Shown piece by piece: positions 44,199 to 53,201 of a stretch of DNA of 64,000 nucleotides. The stretch comes from Martinezella rhizogenes. Lineage in GTDB: Bacteria; Pseudomonadota; Alphaproteobacteria; Rhizobiales; Rhizobiaceae. The notes beneath the pieces are model-generated. The model was not told where the DNA came from, made no database searches, and saw only the letters and a list, made by a program, of their open reading frames with translations. Position 1 is the first letter of the stretch, and each line of letters begins with the position of its first letter. The DNA lies in the NCBI GenBank assembly GCA_013322215.1, contig JAAMEZ010000052.1:36919-100918 (forward strand). The letters are read 5' to 3'. The translations under genes and the position numbers were made by a program.

Positions 44199-44567
44199 TT
44201 CGACGTCCCGCTCGGATCCTTGCTCTCTTTACCGATAATAAGTTCAGAAAATGAACAAAGCAATCACGATTAGTTTCACCGAGGACCTAATTAATCCAGG
44301 CTAGCAAAGAATTTGAGGAGAATACTGAATTTGTGAAAGGCGATATCCAAGCGCTGCTGCGGGCGACTTGGCAGAATATGCTCGCGTTTAAATAGTTGAC
44401 ATCGACCTACATCAATATGCAAAGCTTATCATAACGATTCAGCCGGCAGTCGCGCTCCAATCGTCTTGTCCCTAGACTTGATCCCACCAGCTAAGCACTC
44501 GACCATAGCCATTATGGTGGCCTCCTGCATTTTTCGGCCTCGGGTGCAGCAGTCAGAAAGGAATGCT
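44199..44567. other. Divergent intergenic region between ROK and MFS genes
   Basis: These 369 bp contain no supported gene. A perfect inverted repeat GTTCA-GAAAA-TGAAC at 44242-44256 lies near the ROK start and is a candidate operator. A TTGACA at 44396-44401 could be the -35 of the rightward MFS promoter, though no good -10 is spaced properly. The MFS gene has an AAAGGA ribosome-binding site at its ATG. Confidence 0.45.
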
Positions 44568-46067
44568 ATGTCCAGCACGGTCGATCGTTCGAGACGCCCG
44601 TTGGTCATCGTCTCGATCATGCTGGCAACCTTCATGGTCGCCATCGAAGCGACCATCGTCGCAACCGCCATGCCGCGCATCGTCGGCCAGCTCGGCGGCT
44701 TCACCTATTATAGCTGGGTCTTTTCCGCCTTTCTGCTGGCGCAGTCCACCACCACGGTCATCTATGGCAAGCTTTCCGATATTTTCGGCCGCAAGCCCAT
44801 GCTGATCGGCGGCATCATCATCTTTCTCGTAGGCTCGACACTGGCCGGTTTTGCCTGGTCAATGGCCTCGCTCATCGTTTTCAGGCTGCTGCAAGGCCTC
44901 GGCGCCGGTGCCATCCAGCCTGTCACGATGACGGTCGTTGGCGACCTCTACAAGCTGGAAGAGCGAGCCAAGGTGCAGGGCGCACTTGCCAGCGTCTGGG
45001 CAATCTCCGCCGTCATCGGTCCGCTTGCCGGCGGCATCATCGTCGACAATCTCTCCTGGGCCTGGATTTTCTGGATCAATCTGCCGCTCGGCGTGCTTGC
45101 GATCGCCGGTTTCATGATCTTTCTGCACGAGTCCATCACGCCGCGCGAAGCGAAGATCGACTATCTCGGCACGGTCCTGTTTTCGATATCGATCGTGTCG
45201 CTGCTCGTCATTCTGACGGAGACCGATGCGGGCTTTGCCGTTCTCTGTCCCCTGGCGATTGTTTTTGTCGTCACCGGCATCCTGTTCCTATGGCAGGAGC
45301 GGCGGGCGCCGGAGCCGATCATCTCGATCGCGCTTTGGAGCAGGCGACTGATCGCGACCAGCAATGCCGCGACGCTGCTTGCCGGCATGGCCCTGATCGG
45401 CCTGACGACGGTCCTGCCGATCTATGTACAGGGCGTGCTTGGCCGTTCGCCGCTCGAAGCCGGCTTTACGCTCACCATGCTGATCGTCGGCTGGCCGCTC
45501 GCCGTCATGCTTGCAAGCCGCTTCTTCCGTACCTTCGGCATCCGCACAACCTTGCGAGCCGGCAGCCTGATGTTTCCCTTCGGTTCGCTCTTCCTTCTGT
45601 TCCTGACGCCTGAAAGCAGCCCGGTGATTGCCGGCGTCGGTTCGTTTCTGATGGGCTTCGGCATGGGGCTCATCAGTCTCACCAGCGTCGTATTGGTGCA
45701 GGAAAGCGTCGAATGGTCGATGCGCGGCAGCGCCACTGCCTCGATCATCTTTTCGCGCAGCCTCGGCAATACGCTTGGCGCGACCGCGCTCGGCGCGATC
45801 ATGAATGTCGGCATCGCGCATTACGGCAGCGGAGAACTGGCGGCGAGGCTTCACGATATCCTCAACCAGCCGACCGGCCTTTCCGACCTCGTCCGCGATC
45901 CTGCGATCCGTGACGTCTTCGATGCGGCGCTGCACTGGAGCTTCTGGGGCGTCGTCATCGTTGCCTTGACGACCTGCGCGACGATCTGGCTTATCCCCGT
46001 GACGCGTGATGCCGGTCGCGGATCGTCAATGCCCAAGGCGGATGCCCAGGATGCGATGACGCACTAA
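44568..46067 (+). CDS. MFS drug exporter, DHA2 (EmrB/QacA) family
   Basis: The protein has 499 aa from the ATG at 44568. It is a 14-segment major facilitator of the DHA2 family: motif D1 region MVAIEATIVATAMPRIVGQL, motif A GKLSDIFGRKP and motif C WAISAVIGPLAGGIIVDNLS. These exchange protons for drugs, bile salts or metabolites across the inner membrane. No membrane-fusion partner is encoded nearby. It ends 24 bp before a convergent GntR gene. Substrate unknown. Confidence 0.9.
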   Translation: MSSTVDRSRRPLVIVSIMLATFMVAIEATIVATAMPRIVGQLGGFTYYSWVFSAFLLAQSTTTVIYGKLSDIFGRKPMLIGGIIIFLVGSTLAGFAWSMASLIVFRLLQGLGAGAIQPVTMTVVGDLYKLEERAKVQGALASVWAISAVIGPLAGGIIVDNLSWAWIFWINLPLGVLAIAGFMIFLHESITPREAKIDYLGTVLFSISIVSLLVILTETDAGFAVLCPLAIVFVVTGILFLWQERRAPEPIISIALWSRRLIATSNAATLLAGMALIGLTTVLPIYVQGVLGRSPLEAGFTLTMLIVGWPLAVMLASRFFRTFGIRTTLRAGSLMFPFGSLFLLFLTPESSPVIAGVGSFLMGFGMGLISLTSVVLVQESVEWSMRGSATASIIFSRSLGNTLGATALGAIMNVGIAHYGSGELAARLHDILNQPTGLSDLVRDPAIRDVFDAALHWSFWGVVIVALTTCATIWLIPVTRDAGRGSSMPKADAQDAMTH

Positions 46068-46091
46068 CCCGGAAAGGCAGGATGCGGCGCG

Positions 46092-46886
46092 TTAGAAGCC
46101 ATAATCGCGGGCAAGCCACGCATCCAGCAGGTTTCTGGATGCCGTGATGGCGGCATTCGCATCCTGAGCGATGATCGAGTCGAGGATGGCCTTGTGAAGG
46201 GGCAGGGAGCGTTTTTGCCCCTCGGCTATGTCTTCATGGCCTGAAAGCGTGCGATTGGCGTAGATCCCGACGGCGATCAGATCGATCAGCTGCGAATAGA
46301 TCATATTGTGGGTGGAGGCGAAGATGGCCGTATGAAAGCGCAGGTCGGCATCGGCGTTGCTGTTGACGTCGCCGATGGTGGACGCCATCTCCTCATAAGC
46401 GGAGTTGATTGCGGCAATATCGCTCTCGGTGCGGCGGAGCGCCGCGCGCGCGGTCGCCTCAGGCTCCAGCGCCAATCGCAGATCCTTGATCGATCGCATG
46501 ATTTCGACCGATGGGCCGGTCTCGTAGTACCAGACCATGACATCCGTATCGAGATGATGCCAGTTGGAGCGTTCCTTGACGCGGGTGCCGACGCGGGTTT
46601 TGATTTCCACCAATCCCTTGCCCGCGAGGCATTTCATCGCTTCACGGATGACGGTGCGGCTGATGCCGAATTGTTCGACCAGATCGGGCTCGTTCGGTAA
46701 TGTCGTGCCGACCGGATAGTCTCCGCTGACGATACGGCGACCGAGTTCGTGGACGAAATAGCCGAAGACGCCGCGTCGCGGAATCGTGCCGTATTTTCGC
46801 ACAAAAGCATCGAAAGGCGACTGCGTTACGATCAGTTTCGACTCCGGGGTAGCCCTAGAGGTCATTGCGTCCTGGCCATGTTTCAT
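46092..46886 (-). CDS. GntR-family regulator (FadR/FCD type)
   Basis: The protein has 264 aa from the ATG at 46886; an ATG at 46865 with AGGA upstream would give 257 aa, and the frame is open to 46931. The GntR winged helix (YPVGTTLPNEPDLVEQFGIS, then RTVIREAMKCLAGKGLVEIK) precedes an FCD domain with ADADLRFHTAIFASTHNMIY. The sequence resembles sugar-acid regulators of the ExuR/DgoR group, which is only a similarity impression. It is divergent from a second DHA2 exporter gene and convergent with another, so either may be its target. Confidence 0.88.
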   Translation of the reverse strand: MKHGQDAMTSRATPESKLIVTQSPFDAFVRKYGTIPRRGVFGYFVHELGRRIVSGDYPVGTTLPNEPDLVEQFGISRTVIREAMKCLAGKGLVEIKTRVGTRVKERSNWHHLDTDVMVWYYETGPSVEIMRSIKDLRLALEPEATARAALRRTESDIAAINSAYEEMASTIGDVNSNADADLRFHTAIFASTHNMIYSQLIDLIAVGIYANRTLSGHEDIAEGQKRSLPLHKAILDSIIAQDANAAITASRNLLDAWLARDYGF

Positions 46887-47299
46887 TATGCGGGGCTCTC
46901 GTTCCTTATTGATGCGCCGTTGTGAGAACAATCGTCGGCTGAAGTTCGGTTGGGGAGAGCTTCACGCTGGTGTCTCGGCTTGTTTGAGGCTGTTCCATAG
47001 TGTTCCGGCGGTGATCCTGTCGTCCTTTTTGCGGCATGTCCCGGCGAAACCCTAGCATGTCTTGCCTGTCCATGCCTACTGGCATGGATTGAGAGAGCAA
47101 TTTGCGGCTGTGAACTTGCAGGGATGCCGCTTTATCGGGGGCACCGAAAGAAGCCGTGCCCGATCATCAAATTGCGTCCCGACTGCTAAGCGAAACGTGA
47201 TCGCTCAATCGATTGCGGAAGCGATTTCGGCCTATCGTAAACGTTACCGAACCGGTTAAATGCATTCGGGATGCGAGGCGGATTCGGAGTAGCTGATCG
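46887..47299. other. Divergent intergenic region between GntR and MFS genes
   Basis: These 413 bp contain no supported gene. A short hairpin TCCATGCC-TACT-GGCATGGA lies at 47069-47088. TTGT-GAGA-ACAA at 46920-46931 and AACCGGTT at 47250-47257 are weak palindromes that could be operators for the divergent promoters. The assignment of any of these is open. Confidence 0.4.
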
Positions 47300-48763
47300 A
47301 TGAATGACATGTCCACGCGTGGGCAAAGGGAGGATGTGCAGGAGGCGGGCTCTCGTTCGCTGTTGATTGCATTGCTCGTGGCGGGTGCCTTCTTCATGGA
47401 AAATCTGGACGGCACGGTCATCGCGACCGCATTGCCGCAGATGGCCGTCTCCTTCGGTGCCCGCCCGGTCGACCTCAATATCGGCATGAGCGCCTATCTG
47501 CTGACGCTCGGCGTCTTCATTCCGATCAGCGGCTGGATCAGCGACCGCTTCGGCGCGCGCCTGGTCTTCACGACAGCTGTCGTCATCTTCACGCTCGCTT
47601 CCGTGCTTTGCGGTTTTGCCAATGGCGTCGGCTCCTTCGTCGCGATGCGTATCCTGCAGGGCATCGGCGGGGCGATGATGGTGCCGGTGGGTCGGCTTGT
47701 GGTCTTGAACAATACGCCGAAGGACAAACTGATCTCGGCCATTGCCACGATCACCTGGCCGGCGCTGGTGGCGCCGATCCTTGGGCCGCCGCTCGGCGGC
47801 TTCATCACCGACCATGCAAGCTGGCGCTGGATCTTTTTCCTCAACCTTCCGCTCGGCATTCTGGCATTCATCTTCGCGCTCATGCTCATTCCGGAAACGA
47901 AAAGCACGGCGCGCCCGCCTTTCGACTGGATCGGCTTCGCCGTCAGCGGCATCGGGCTTGCGAGCCTGATGTATGGGCTGGAGCTGATCGGGCGCCCCGA
48001 TCCGGTCTGGCTGGAAGCCTGGACCTATGTGGTCGCAGGCTTTGTCCTGCTGGCCATCGCCGTCTTTCATTTTCTCCGCACCGAGCATCCGCTCATCGAT
48101 CTCTCGGGGCTGAAGCTGCCGACGTTCGCCATCACCATCTCGGGCGGATCGCTGTTCCGCACCGCCATCGGTGCTGTGCCCTTCTTGCTGCCGTTAATGT
48201 TTCAGGTCGGCTTCGGGCTCAGCGCCTTTCATGCCGGCATGCTGACGCTCGCCGTTTTTGCCGGCAATCTGGCGATGAAGCCGGCAACGACGCCCATCCT
48301 GCGCCGCTTCGGCTTCAAGCCGGTTCTGATCGTCAACGGCCTGTTGAATGCCGTTTTCATTGCGGCCTGCGCGCTGTTTTCGCCCGACACGCCCCTCTGG
48401 TTCATCGTGCCGGTGCTGTTCGTCGGCGGCATGTGCCGGTCGATGCATTTTTCCGCACTGAATACGATCGCTTTCGCCGATGTCCCGCCCCAGCAGATGA
48501 CGGGTGCCAACACGCTGTTCAGCACCGTCTTTCAGCTGACGATGGGCATGGGTATCGCAATTGGCGCCATCGGCATCCGCATCGGGCAGGCAATCAGCGC
48601 ACCGCTCGGAGTAGCGGGCATCGTCGCCATCGAGTTCCGTCTGGCTTTCGTGCTGCTCGGCATCATCGCGCTTCTCGCTGTGCTGGATTGCCTGCCGCTT
48701 GACCGCAAGGCAGGCGACAACGTCTCGCGTAAACCCAAGCAGAGCACGAGGAAGGCGGCGTAG
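47300..48763 (+). CDS. MFS drug exporter, DHA2 (EmrB/QacA) family
   Basis: The protein of 487 aa (an ATG three codons later is also possible) has 14 predicted membrane segments, motif D1 FMENLDGTVIATALPQM, motif A GWISDRFGARLVF and motif C region GPPLGGFITDHASWRWIFF. It is a proton-driven exporter of the EmrB type in the inner membrane. It is not closely similar to the DHA2 gene at 44568, so the two are not a recent tandem duplication. Divergent from a GntR regulator gene. Confidence 0.9.
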   Translation: MNDMSTRGQREDVQEAGSRSLLIALLVAGAFFMENLDGTVIATALPQMAVSFGARPVDLNIGMSAYLLTLGVFIPISGWISDRFGARLVFTTAVVIFTLASVLCGFANGVGSFVAMRILQGIGGAMMVPVGRLVVLNNTPKDKLISAIATITWPALVAPILGPPLGGFITDHASWRWIFFLNLPLGILAFIFALMLIPETKSTARPPFDWIGFAVSGIGLASLMYGLELIGRPDPVWLEAWTYVVAGFVLLAIAVFHFLRTEHPLIDLSGLKLPTFAITISGGSLFRTAIGAVPFLLPLMFQVGFGLSAFHAGMLTLAVFAGNLAMKPATTPILRRFGFKPVLIVNGLLNAVFIAACALFSPDTPLWFIVPVLFVGGMCRSMHFSALNTIAFADVPPQQMTGANTLFSTVFQLTMGMGIAIGAIGIRIGQAISAPLGVAGIVAIEFRLAFVLLGIIALLAVLDCLPLDRKAGDNVSRKPKQSTRKAA

Positions 48764-48784
48764 AGATGTCTTTTTTCGAAGCGT

Positions 48785-48925
48785 TCAGTACGGGTATTGG
48801 ATCAGATTATAATGCAGCAATATCGCGGGTATCGCCATCAGAATGATCAGAAGCATTGCGACGCTTGCCGCGCGCACCATCTTCATCCGGCGGGCGCGCT
48901 GACCGGTCCAATCATATACTGCCAT
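48785..48925 (-). CDS. Small single-span membrane protein (46 aa)
   Basis: The ATG at 48925 follows a strong AAGGAGGGG site; the frame is open upstream to 48991 but without a start signal. The protein starts MAVYDWTGQRARRMKMVRAA, a positively charged N terminus, then one hydrophobic segment (SVAMLLIILMAIPAILLHY) and ends LIQYPY. By the positive-inside rule the N terminus should face the cytoplasm. It lies between a DHA2 exporter and a dehydrogenase gene and is read leftward. I know of no function. Small proteins of this layout often modulate membrane transporters. Confidence 0.65.
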   Translation of the reverse strand: MAVYDWTGQRARRMKMVRAASVAMLLIILMAIPAILLHYNLIQYPY

Positions 48926-49185
48926 AATGAGCCCCTCCTTCTCCTTAACTATTAGAAAGGCAAGAAATGGAACGCCAGTCAATATCGGCAATAGCGAGCT
49001 AAATAATAAGAATTCTCTAATGTTCTGCAGATGAAGGGTGTTTTGTTGACCTTAAGAGGGCCATCGAACTTCATCCGCAGGGCATAAAGATCGTTTTATG
49101 ATACCGGCCCACACGATATAACGGATAAGGATTTCGTCCCTGTGTCAGTGGGACGCCGGCTGCTTTGGAAAAAGAGGAAGAGGCG

Positions 49186-50232
49186 ATGAGCAAGATGCGT
49201 GCCCTGGTTTTGGAGCGTCAGCATGAACTGGCAATCCGCGATATCGATCTGCCGCAGGAGGTCGGGCCGGGTGAGGTGAAGATCAAGATCCATACGGTCG
49301 GTGTTTGCGGGTCGGATGTGCATTACTACACGCACGGCAAGATTGGCCCCTTCATCGTCAACGATCCGATGGTGTTGGGGCACGAAGCGGCAGGCACTGT
49401 GGTCGAGGTCGGCGCCGGCGTGACGCATCTGAAGGTCGGTGACCGCGTCTGCATGGAGCCGGGCATTCCCGATGGCAATTCCAAGGCGAGCCGGCTTGGC
49501 ATGTACAATGTCGATCCCGCCGTCACCTTCTGGGCGACGCCGCCGATCCATGGCGTGCTGACGCCCTTCGTCGTGCATCCGGCCAATTACACCTTCAAGC
49601 TGCCTGACAATGTCAGCTTTGCCGAGGGTGCGATGGTCGAGCCTTTTGCCGTTGGCATGCAGGCGGCGACCAAGGCGCGTATTACGCCCGGCGACACCGC
49701 TGTCGTGCTTGGTGCCGGCCCGATCGGCATCATGGTGGCGGTTGCCGCCCTTGCCGGCGGCTGCGCGCGGGCGATCGTTGCCGATCTGGCCCAGCCGAAG
49801 CTCGATATCGCCGCGCAGTATCAGGGCGTCATTCCGGTCAATATCCGCGAGAAGAGCCTCGTCGAGGAAGTCGATCGCCTGACCGAGGGTTGGGGTGCGG
49901 ATGTCGTCTTCGAATGCTCAGGCTCGCCAAAGGCCTGGGAAACGGTCATGGCGCTGCCGCGCCCCGGTGGCGTCATCGTCGCGGTCGGCCTGCCGGTCAA
50001 TCCGGTAGGCTTCGATGTTTCCACGGCATCGACCAAGGAGATCCGCATCGAGACGGTGTTCCGCTATGCGCATCAGTATGAGCGTTCCATCGCGCTGATC
50101 GCGTCCGGTCGCGTCGATCTCAAGCCCTTGATCTCGGAGACCTTTGCCTTCGAGGATTCCATCAAGGCCTTCGATCGCGCCGTCGAAGCCAGGCCAACAG
50201 ACGTCAAATTGCAGATCGTTCTGGAGCAGTAG
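49186..50232 (+). CDS. Zinc-dependent polyol dehydrogenase (xylitol/sorbitol dehydrogenase type)
   Basis: The protein has 348 aa from the ATG at 49186, with AGGAAGAGG upstream. It is a medium-chain dehydrogenase with catalytic zinc residues in VGVCGSDVHYYTHGKIGPFI (Cys) and VLGHEAAGTVVEVGAG (His-Glu), and a nucleotide fold VVLGAGPIGIMVAVAALAGG. The lobe that binds structural zinc in many relatives is replaced by EPGIPDGNSKASRLGMYNVD without its four cysteines, as in sorbitol/xylitol dehydrogenases. It oxidises a polyol such as xylitol to the ketose with NAD. A strong terminator follows. Monocistronic. Confidence 0.87.
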   Translation: MSKMRALVLERQHELAIRDIDLPQEVGPGEVKIKIHTVGVCGSDVHYYTHGKIGPFIVNDPMVLGHEAAGTVVEVGAGVTHLKVGDRVCMEPGIPDGNSKASRLGMYNVDPAVTFWATPPIHGVLTPFVVHPANYTFKLPDNVSFAEGAMVEPFAVGMQAATKARITPGDTAVVLGAGPIGIMVAVAALAGGCARAIVADLAQPKLDIAAQYQGVIPVNIREKSLVEEVDRLTEGWGADVVFECSGSPKAWETVMALPRPGGVIVAVGLPVNPVGFDVSTASTKEIRIETVFRYAHQYERSIALIASGRVDLKPLISETFAFEDSIKAFDRAVEARPTDVKLQIVLEQ

Positions 50233-50244
50233 GCTTTCGCTGTC

Positions 50245-50296
50245 ACATCGCCTTGCCTTGGGCCCGATATCAGCCCGTGTCTCGGCAAGGCGATGT
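50245..50296 (+). terminator. Intrinsic terminator after the polyol dehydrogenase
   Basis: A perfect 13-bp stem (ACATCGCCTTGCC / GGCAAGGCGATGT) encloses a 26-nt loop that itself can pair GGGC with GCCC, and is followed by TTT. It lies 12 bp after the dehydrogenase stop. Confidence 0.85.
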
Positions 50297-50403
50297 TTTC
50301 CCAAAGCCTTCATATCTCCCGTAGACGGCCCGGCAAAAGCGATGCTAGGTAGCCTTTCGCAGAGGGAAACGGGCTTTAACGCCGTGAAACGGGAAGGACA
50401 GCC

Positions 50404-52146
50404 GTGCCGCACGACGTTGCATTGATCGCATTGATTGCCGCGGGCTTCGTGTTTGCGGCCATTTTCGGCTACCTGGCCGACAGGCTGCATCTGCCGCCGC
50501 TGGTCGGCTATCTGGTAGCCGGCGTCATCATAGGCTCGTCCACCCCGGGGTTTGTCGCCGATGTTTCCCTGGCATCGCAGCTGGCGGAGATCGGCGTCAT
50601 CCTGCTGATGTTCGGCGTCGGCCTGCATTTCTCCGCCGCGGATTTGCTGGCGGTACGCGGCGTCGCCATTCCCGGCGCCATTGGTCAGATTGCGATCGCG
50701 ACGCTGCTCGGCGTTGGCTTGACCTCGCTATGGGGCTGGAGTGTCGGCGCTGGCGTGGTCTTTGGCCTCAGCCTTGCCGTTGCCAGTACGGTCGTGCTTT
50801 TGAAGGCGCTGGAAGAGCGCAATCTCGTGAGTTCGACCAATGGCCGTGTCGCCGTCGGCTGGCTGATCGTCGAGGATCTGGCCATGGTGCTTGCGCTCGT
50901 GCTCCTCCCGGCCTTTGCCGGTGTTCTCGGCGGTCATGCGGATGCCGGCGGTCACGCCGCTTACGGTTCGATCTGGCTGACGATCGGTATGACGCTCCTC
51001 AAGGTCGCAGCCTTTGCGGCTGTTGCAATCTTCATCGGCCCGCGTGTGGTGCCGTGGCTTCTGACCTCGGTGGCGCGCACAGGTTCGCGCGAACTGTTCA
51101 CGCTATCGGTCCTGGCGATCGCGCTTGGCATCGCCTTCGGCGCTGCAGAAATATTTGGCGTGTCCTTTGCGCTCGGCGCCTTCTTTGCCGGCCTCGTGAT
51201 GAGTGAATCCCATCTCAGCCACAGGGCGGCGGCCGACTCCCTGCCACTGCAGAATGCCTTTTCGGTTCTGTTCTTCGTGTCTGTCGGCATGCTCTTTGAT
51301 CCGACAGTACTGATCCGCGAACCGTTGATGATTATCGGCGTGCTCGCGCTGATCATGCTCGGCAAGGCATTGATCGCCTTCGGCGTCGTACTGCTATTGC
51401 GGTATCCCGCCAGCATCGGCTTTGCGGTCGCGGCAGGTCTTGCGCAGATCGGCGAATTCTCTTTCATTCTCGCCGGCCTCGGGGTTTCGCTCGGGCTGCT
51501 GACGCGGGAAGGGCAGGATCTCATCCTTGCCGGCGCGATCCTGTCGATTACGCTCAATCCGCTCGCCTTTTACGCCACCGAAAAGCTGGAGCACTGGGCG
51601 TTCGCCCGCTGGCCGTTCCTGGCGAACAAATATGGTATGGCGAAGCAGGAAGGCTTGCGCCGTCAGTTGACCGCCATCAGCAAGCAGCGCGAGGAGCGGG
51701 ACCGCCAGCATCATCTCGAGATCGAGCAGCTCATCGAAACCTTTCCGATGTTTGCCGAACTGGACGACAATGCGCATGAGGAGCTTCTGCTGCTCTTCCG
51801 GCCAAGATCGGCTTCGCCGGGCGACCGCGTCATCCGAACCGGCGATCGCGGCGACAGCATGTTCTTCATCGCTTCGGGCGCCGTCGAAGTGCAGCTGGAA
51901 GATGACGAGATTCCGCTCGGCGCCGGCGCCTTCTTCGGCGAAATGGCGCTGCTGACGGGCGCGCGCCGCACGGCCGACGTCGTCGCCGTCGATTTCTGTC
52001 AGCTCTTCGTGCTGGATCGCCGCGACTTCAATCTTTTCATGTCGCGGCACCCACAATTGCGTGCCGCCGTTAGCCGTATGGCGCGGGAGCGGCAGGAGAG
52101 CAATGTGTCGCGCCAGCGGCGCGACCTTTCTCAGGATGCCGGCTGA
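50404..52146 (+). CDS. CPA2 cation:proton antiporter with C-terminal cyclic-nucleotide-binding domain
   Basis: The protein has 580 aa, starting with GTG at 50404 behind GGGAAGGAC. Residues 1 to about 390 form a CPA2 (KefB/YbaL-type) antiporter with about 12 membrane segments and conserved motifs LAEIGVILLMFGVGLHFSAA and FALGAFFAGLVMSESHLSHR. After a charged linker (EQREE-like coil, residues about 415-445), residues 450-560 form a CAP/cNMP-binding fold with GDRVIRTGDRGDSMFFIASG and the phosphate-cassette-like FFGEMALLTGARRTADV. Usual relatives carry an RCK/TrkA_N NAD-binding domain here instead. It probably exchanges K+ or Na+ for protons, gated by a small ligand. Confidence 0.9.
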   Translation: MPHDVALIALIAAGFVFAAIFGYLADRLHLPPLVGYLVAGVIIGSSTPGFVADVSLASQLAEIGVILLMFGVGLHFSAADLLAVRGVAIPGAIGQIAIATLLGVGLTSLWGWSVGAGVVFGLSLAVASTVVLLKALEERNLVSSTNGRVAVGWLIVEDLAMVLALVLLPAFAGVLGGHADAGGHAAYGSIWLTIGMTLLKVAAFAAVAIFIGPRVVPWLLTSVARTGSRELFTLSVLAIALGIAFGAAEIFGVSFALGAFFAGLVMSESHLSHRAAADSLPLQNAFSVLFFVSVGMLFDPTVLIREPLMIIGVLALIMLGKALIAFGVVLLLRYPASIGFAVAAGLAQIGEFSFILAGLGVSLGLLTREGQDLILAGAILSITLNPLAFYATEKLEHWAFARWPFLANKYGMAKQEGLRRQLTAISKQREERDRQHHLEIEQLIETFPMFAELDDNAHEELLLLFRPRSASPGDRVIRTGDRGDSMFFIASGAVEVQLEDDEIPLGAGAFFGEMALLTGARRTADVVAVDFCQLFVLDRRDFNLFMSRHPQLRAAVSRMARERQESNVSRQRRDLSQDAG

Positions 52147-52150
52147 CGTT

Positions 52151-53062
52151 TTACCGGCGCTTCAGCCAGGATTTCGAGACACGGCAGGCCATCGTGTAGG
52201 CGGGGTCAAAGACGTTGCCGACATCGTAGCGCACGACCTGACCGAGCAGATGGCTGGCCGCGGTTTTGTCCAGGCCGTAATCGGAGCCGAGCCAGCGCAG
52301 CATCTCGCTGGTGGCATGCTGCAGGGCCTGGTCGAGCGGCCGGGCATTGCCGATGGTGAAAATATCCTCCGCCGTCTCGCCGCGTGGCCAGATGATCGTC
52401 TTTTTCTTTTCGACGCTGAGGCGCACCGTCACCTCGAAAGTGGTCTCGATGCCGGTGCCGACGATCTCTCCATCTCCTTGGACCGCATGGCAATCGCCTA
52501 GGAAGAAGAGAGCGCCGGGCGCCGATACCGGAAACCAGATGGTCGTCCCTGGCCCGAGCAATCGATAGTCCATATTGCCGCCGAACTCGCCGCTTGTCGC
52601 GGTCGATATCGCCTGACCGAGCGATGGCGCGACCCCGAAGCAACCGATCATCGGAGCGAGCGGCAGAGTAAGGGATTCGAGACCGGCCACGGGTTCGGCG
52701 AGCCGTGCTGTCAGGCTCTGGCGATCGATCTGCCAGATCGCCTTTTCGCCTGCCGGCAGCATGCGGACGTCCTGCGGATCGACGACATTGGCGGCGACCG
52801 CGCTGCGGGTAAAGCCGGTATCGCGCGTCGGCACCATCGCGAGAATCTCGACTTTAAGAGAATCGCCCGGCTCCGCGCCCTCGACGAAGATCGGCCCGTT
52901 CATCGGATTTGGGCCGGAGATCTGACGAATATCGTTTTTGTCATAGCCGGCAGCATCGAGCGTTTCGGTGACAACGGTATCGCCATCGGCAATATGCAAG
53001 GCCGGCGGCAGCGAGCCGATGACATTGTGATAATGGGTAGGGGCGAAACGGTGTATTGCCAT
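52151..53062 (-). CDS. Acetamidase/formamidase family protein
   Basis: The protein has 303 aa from the ATG at 53062; a start at 53095 is possible. It has the FmdA/AmdA fold: THYHNVIGSLPPALHIADGD, NPMNGPIFVEGAEPGDSLKV, MIGCFGVAPSLGQAI, GGNMDYRLLGPGTTIWFPVS and FLGDCHAVQGDGEIVGTGIE (metal or catalytic residues). Enzymes of the family hydrolyse formamide, acetamide or similar short amides to ammonia and acid. Convergent with the antiporter gene, 4 bp apart. Amide specificity cannot be told from sequence. Confidence 0.9.
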   Translation of the reverse strand: MAIHRFAPTHYHNVIGSLPPALHIADGDTVVTETLDAAGYDKNDIRQISGPNPMNGPIFVEGAEPGDSLKVEILAMVPTRDTGFTRSAVAANVVDPQDVRMLPAGEKAIWQIDRQSLTARLAEPVAGLESLTLPLAPMIGCFGVAPSLGQAISTATSGEFGGNMDYRLLGPGTTIWFPVSAPGALFFLGDCHAVQGDGEIVGTGIETTFEVTVRLSVEKKKTIIWPRGETAEDIFTIGNARPLDQALQHATSEMLRWLGSDYGLDKTAASHLLGQVVRYDVGNVFDPAYTMACRVSKSWLKRR

Positions 53063-53201
53063 TTTGCTTAAGCCTTGTGTGGAATCCGGTCGCATCAGCC
53101 TATGACGACTCCGCACGTGTAGGAAAGAGCGTTGCGAGATATTGTGCACGATGGCCGCCTTGCTCGGGACGCGCGCAAATGCCTGCCGCCGCAGACAGGC
53201 C

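Noticed and set aside
44333..44395. Twenty-codon open frame with GTG start and GAGGAG upstream, before the MFS gene.
   Set aside because: Too short to judge, no hairpin or leader-like codon run, and no clear relation to the downstream gene.
47235..47257. LacI-like element (GTAAACGTTAC) and AACCGGTT before the second MFS gene.
   Set aside because: The arms are imperfect compared with the sites at 24074 and 24166, and the adjacent regulator is GntR-type, so I do not call an operator.
47062..47259. Open frame of 65 codons on the plus strand in the GntR/MFS spacer.
   Set aside because: No ribosome-binding site, no motif, and odd composition; probably chance.
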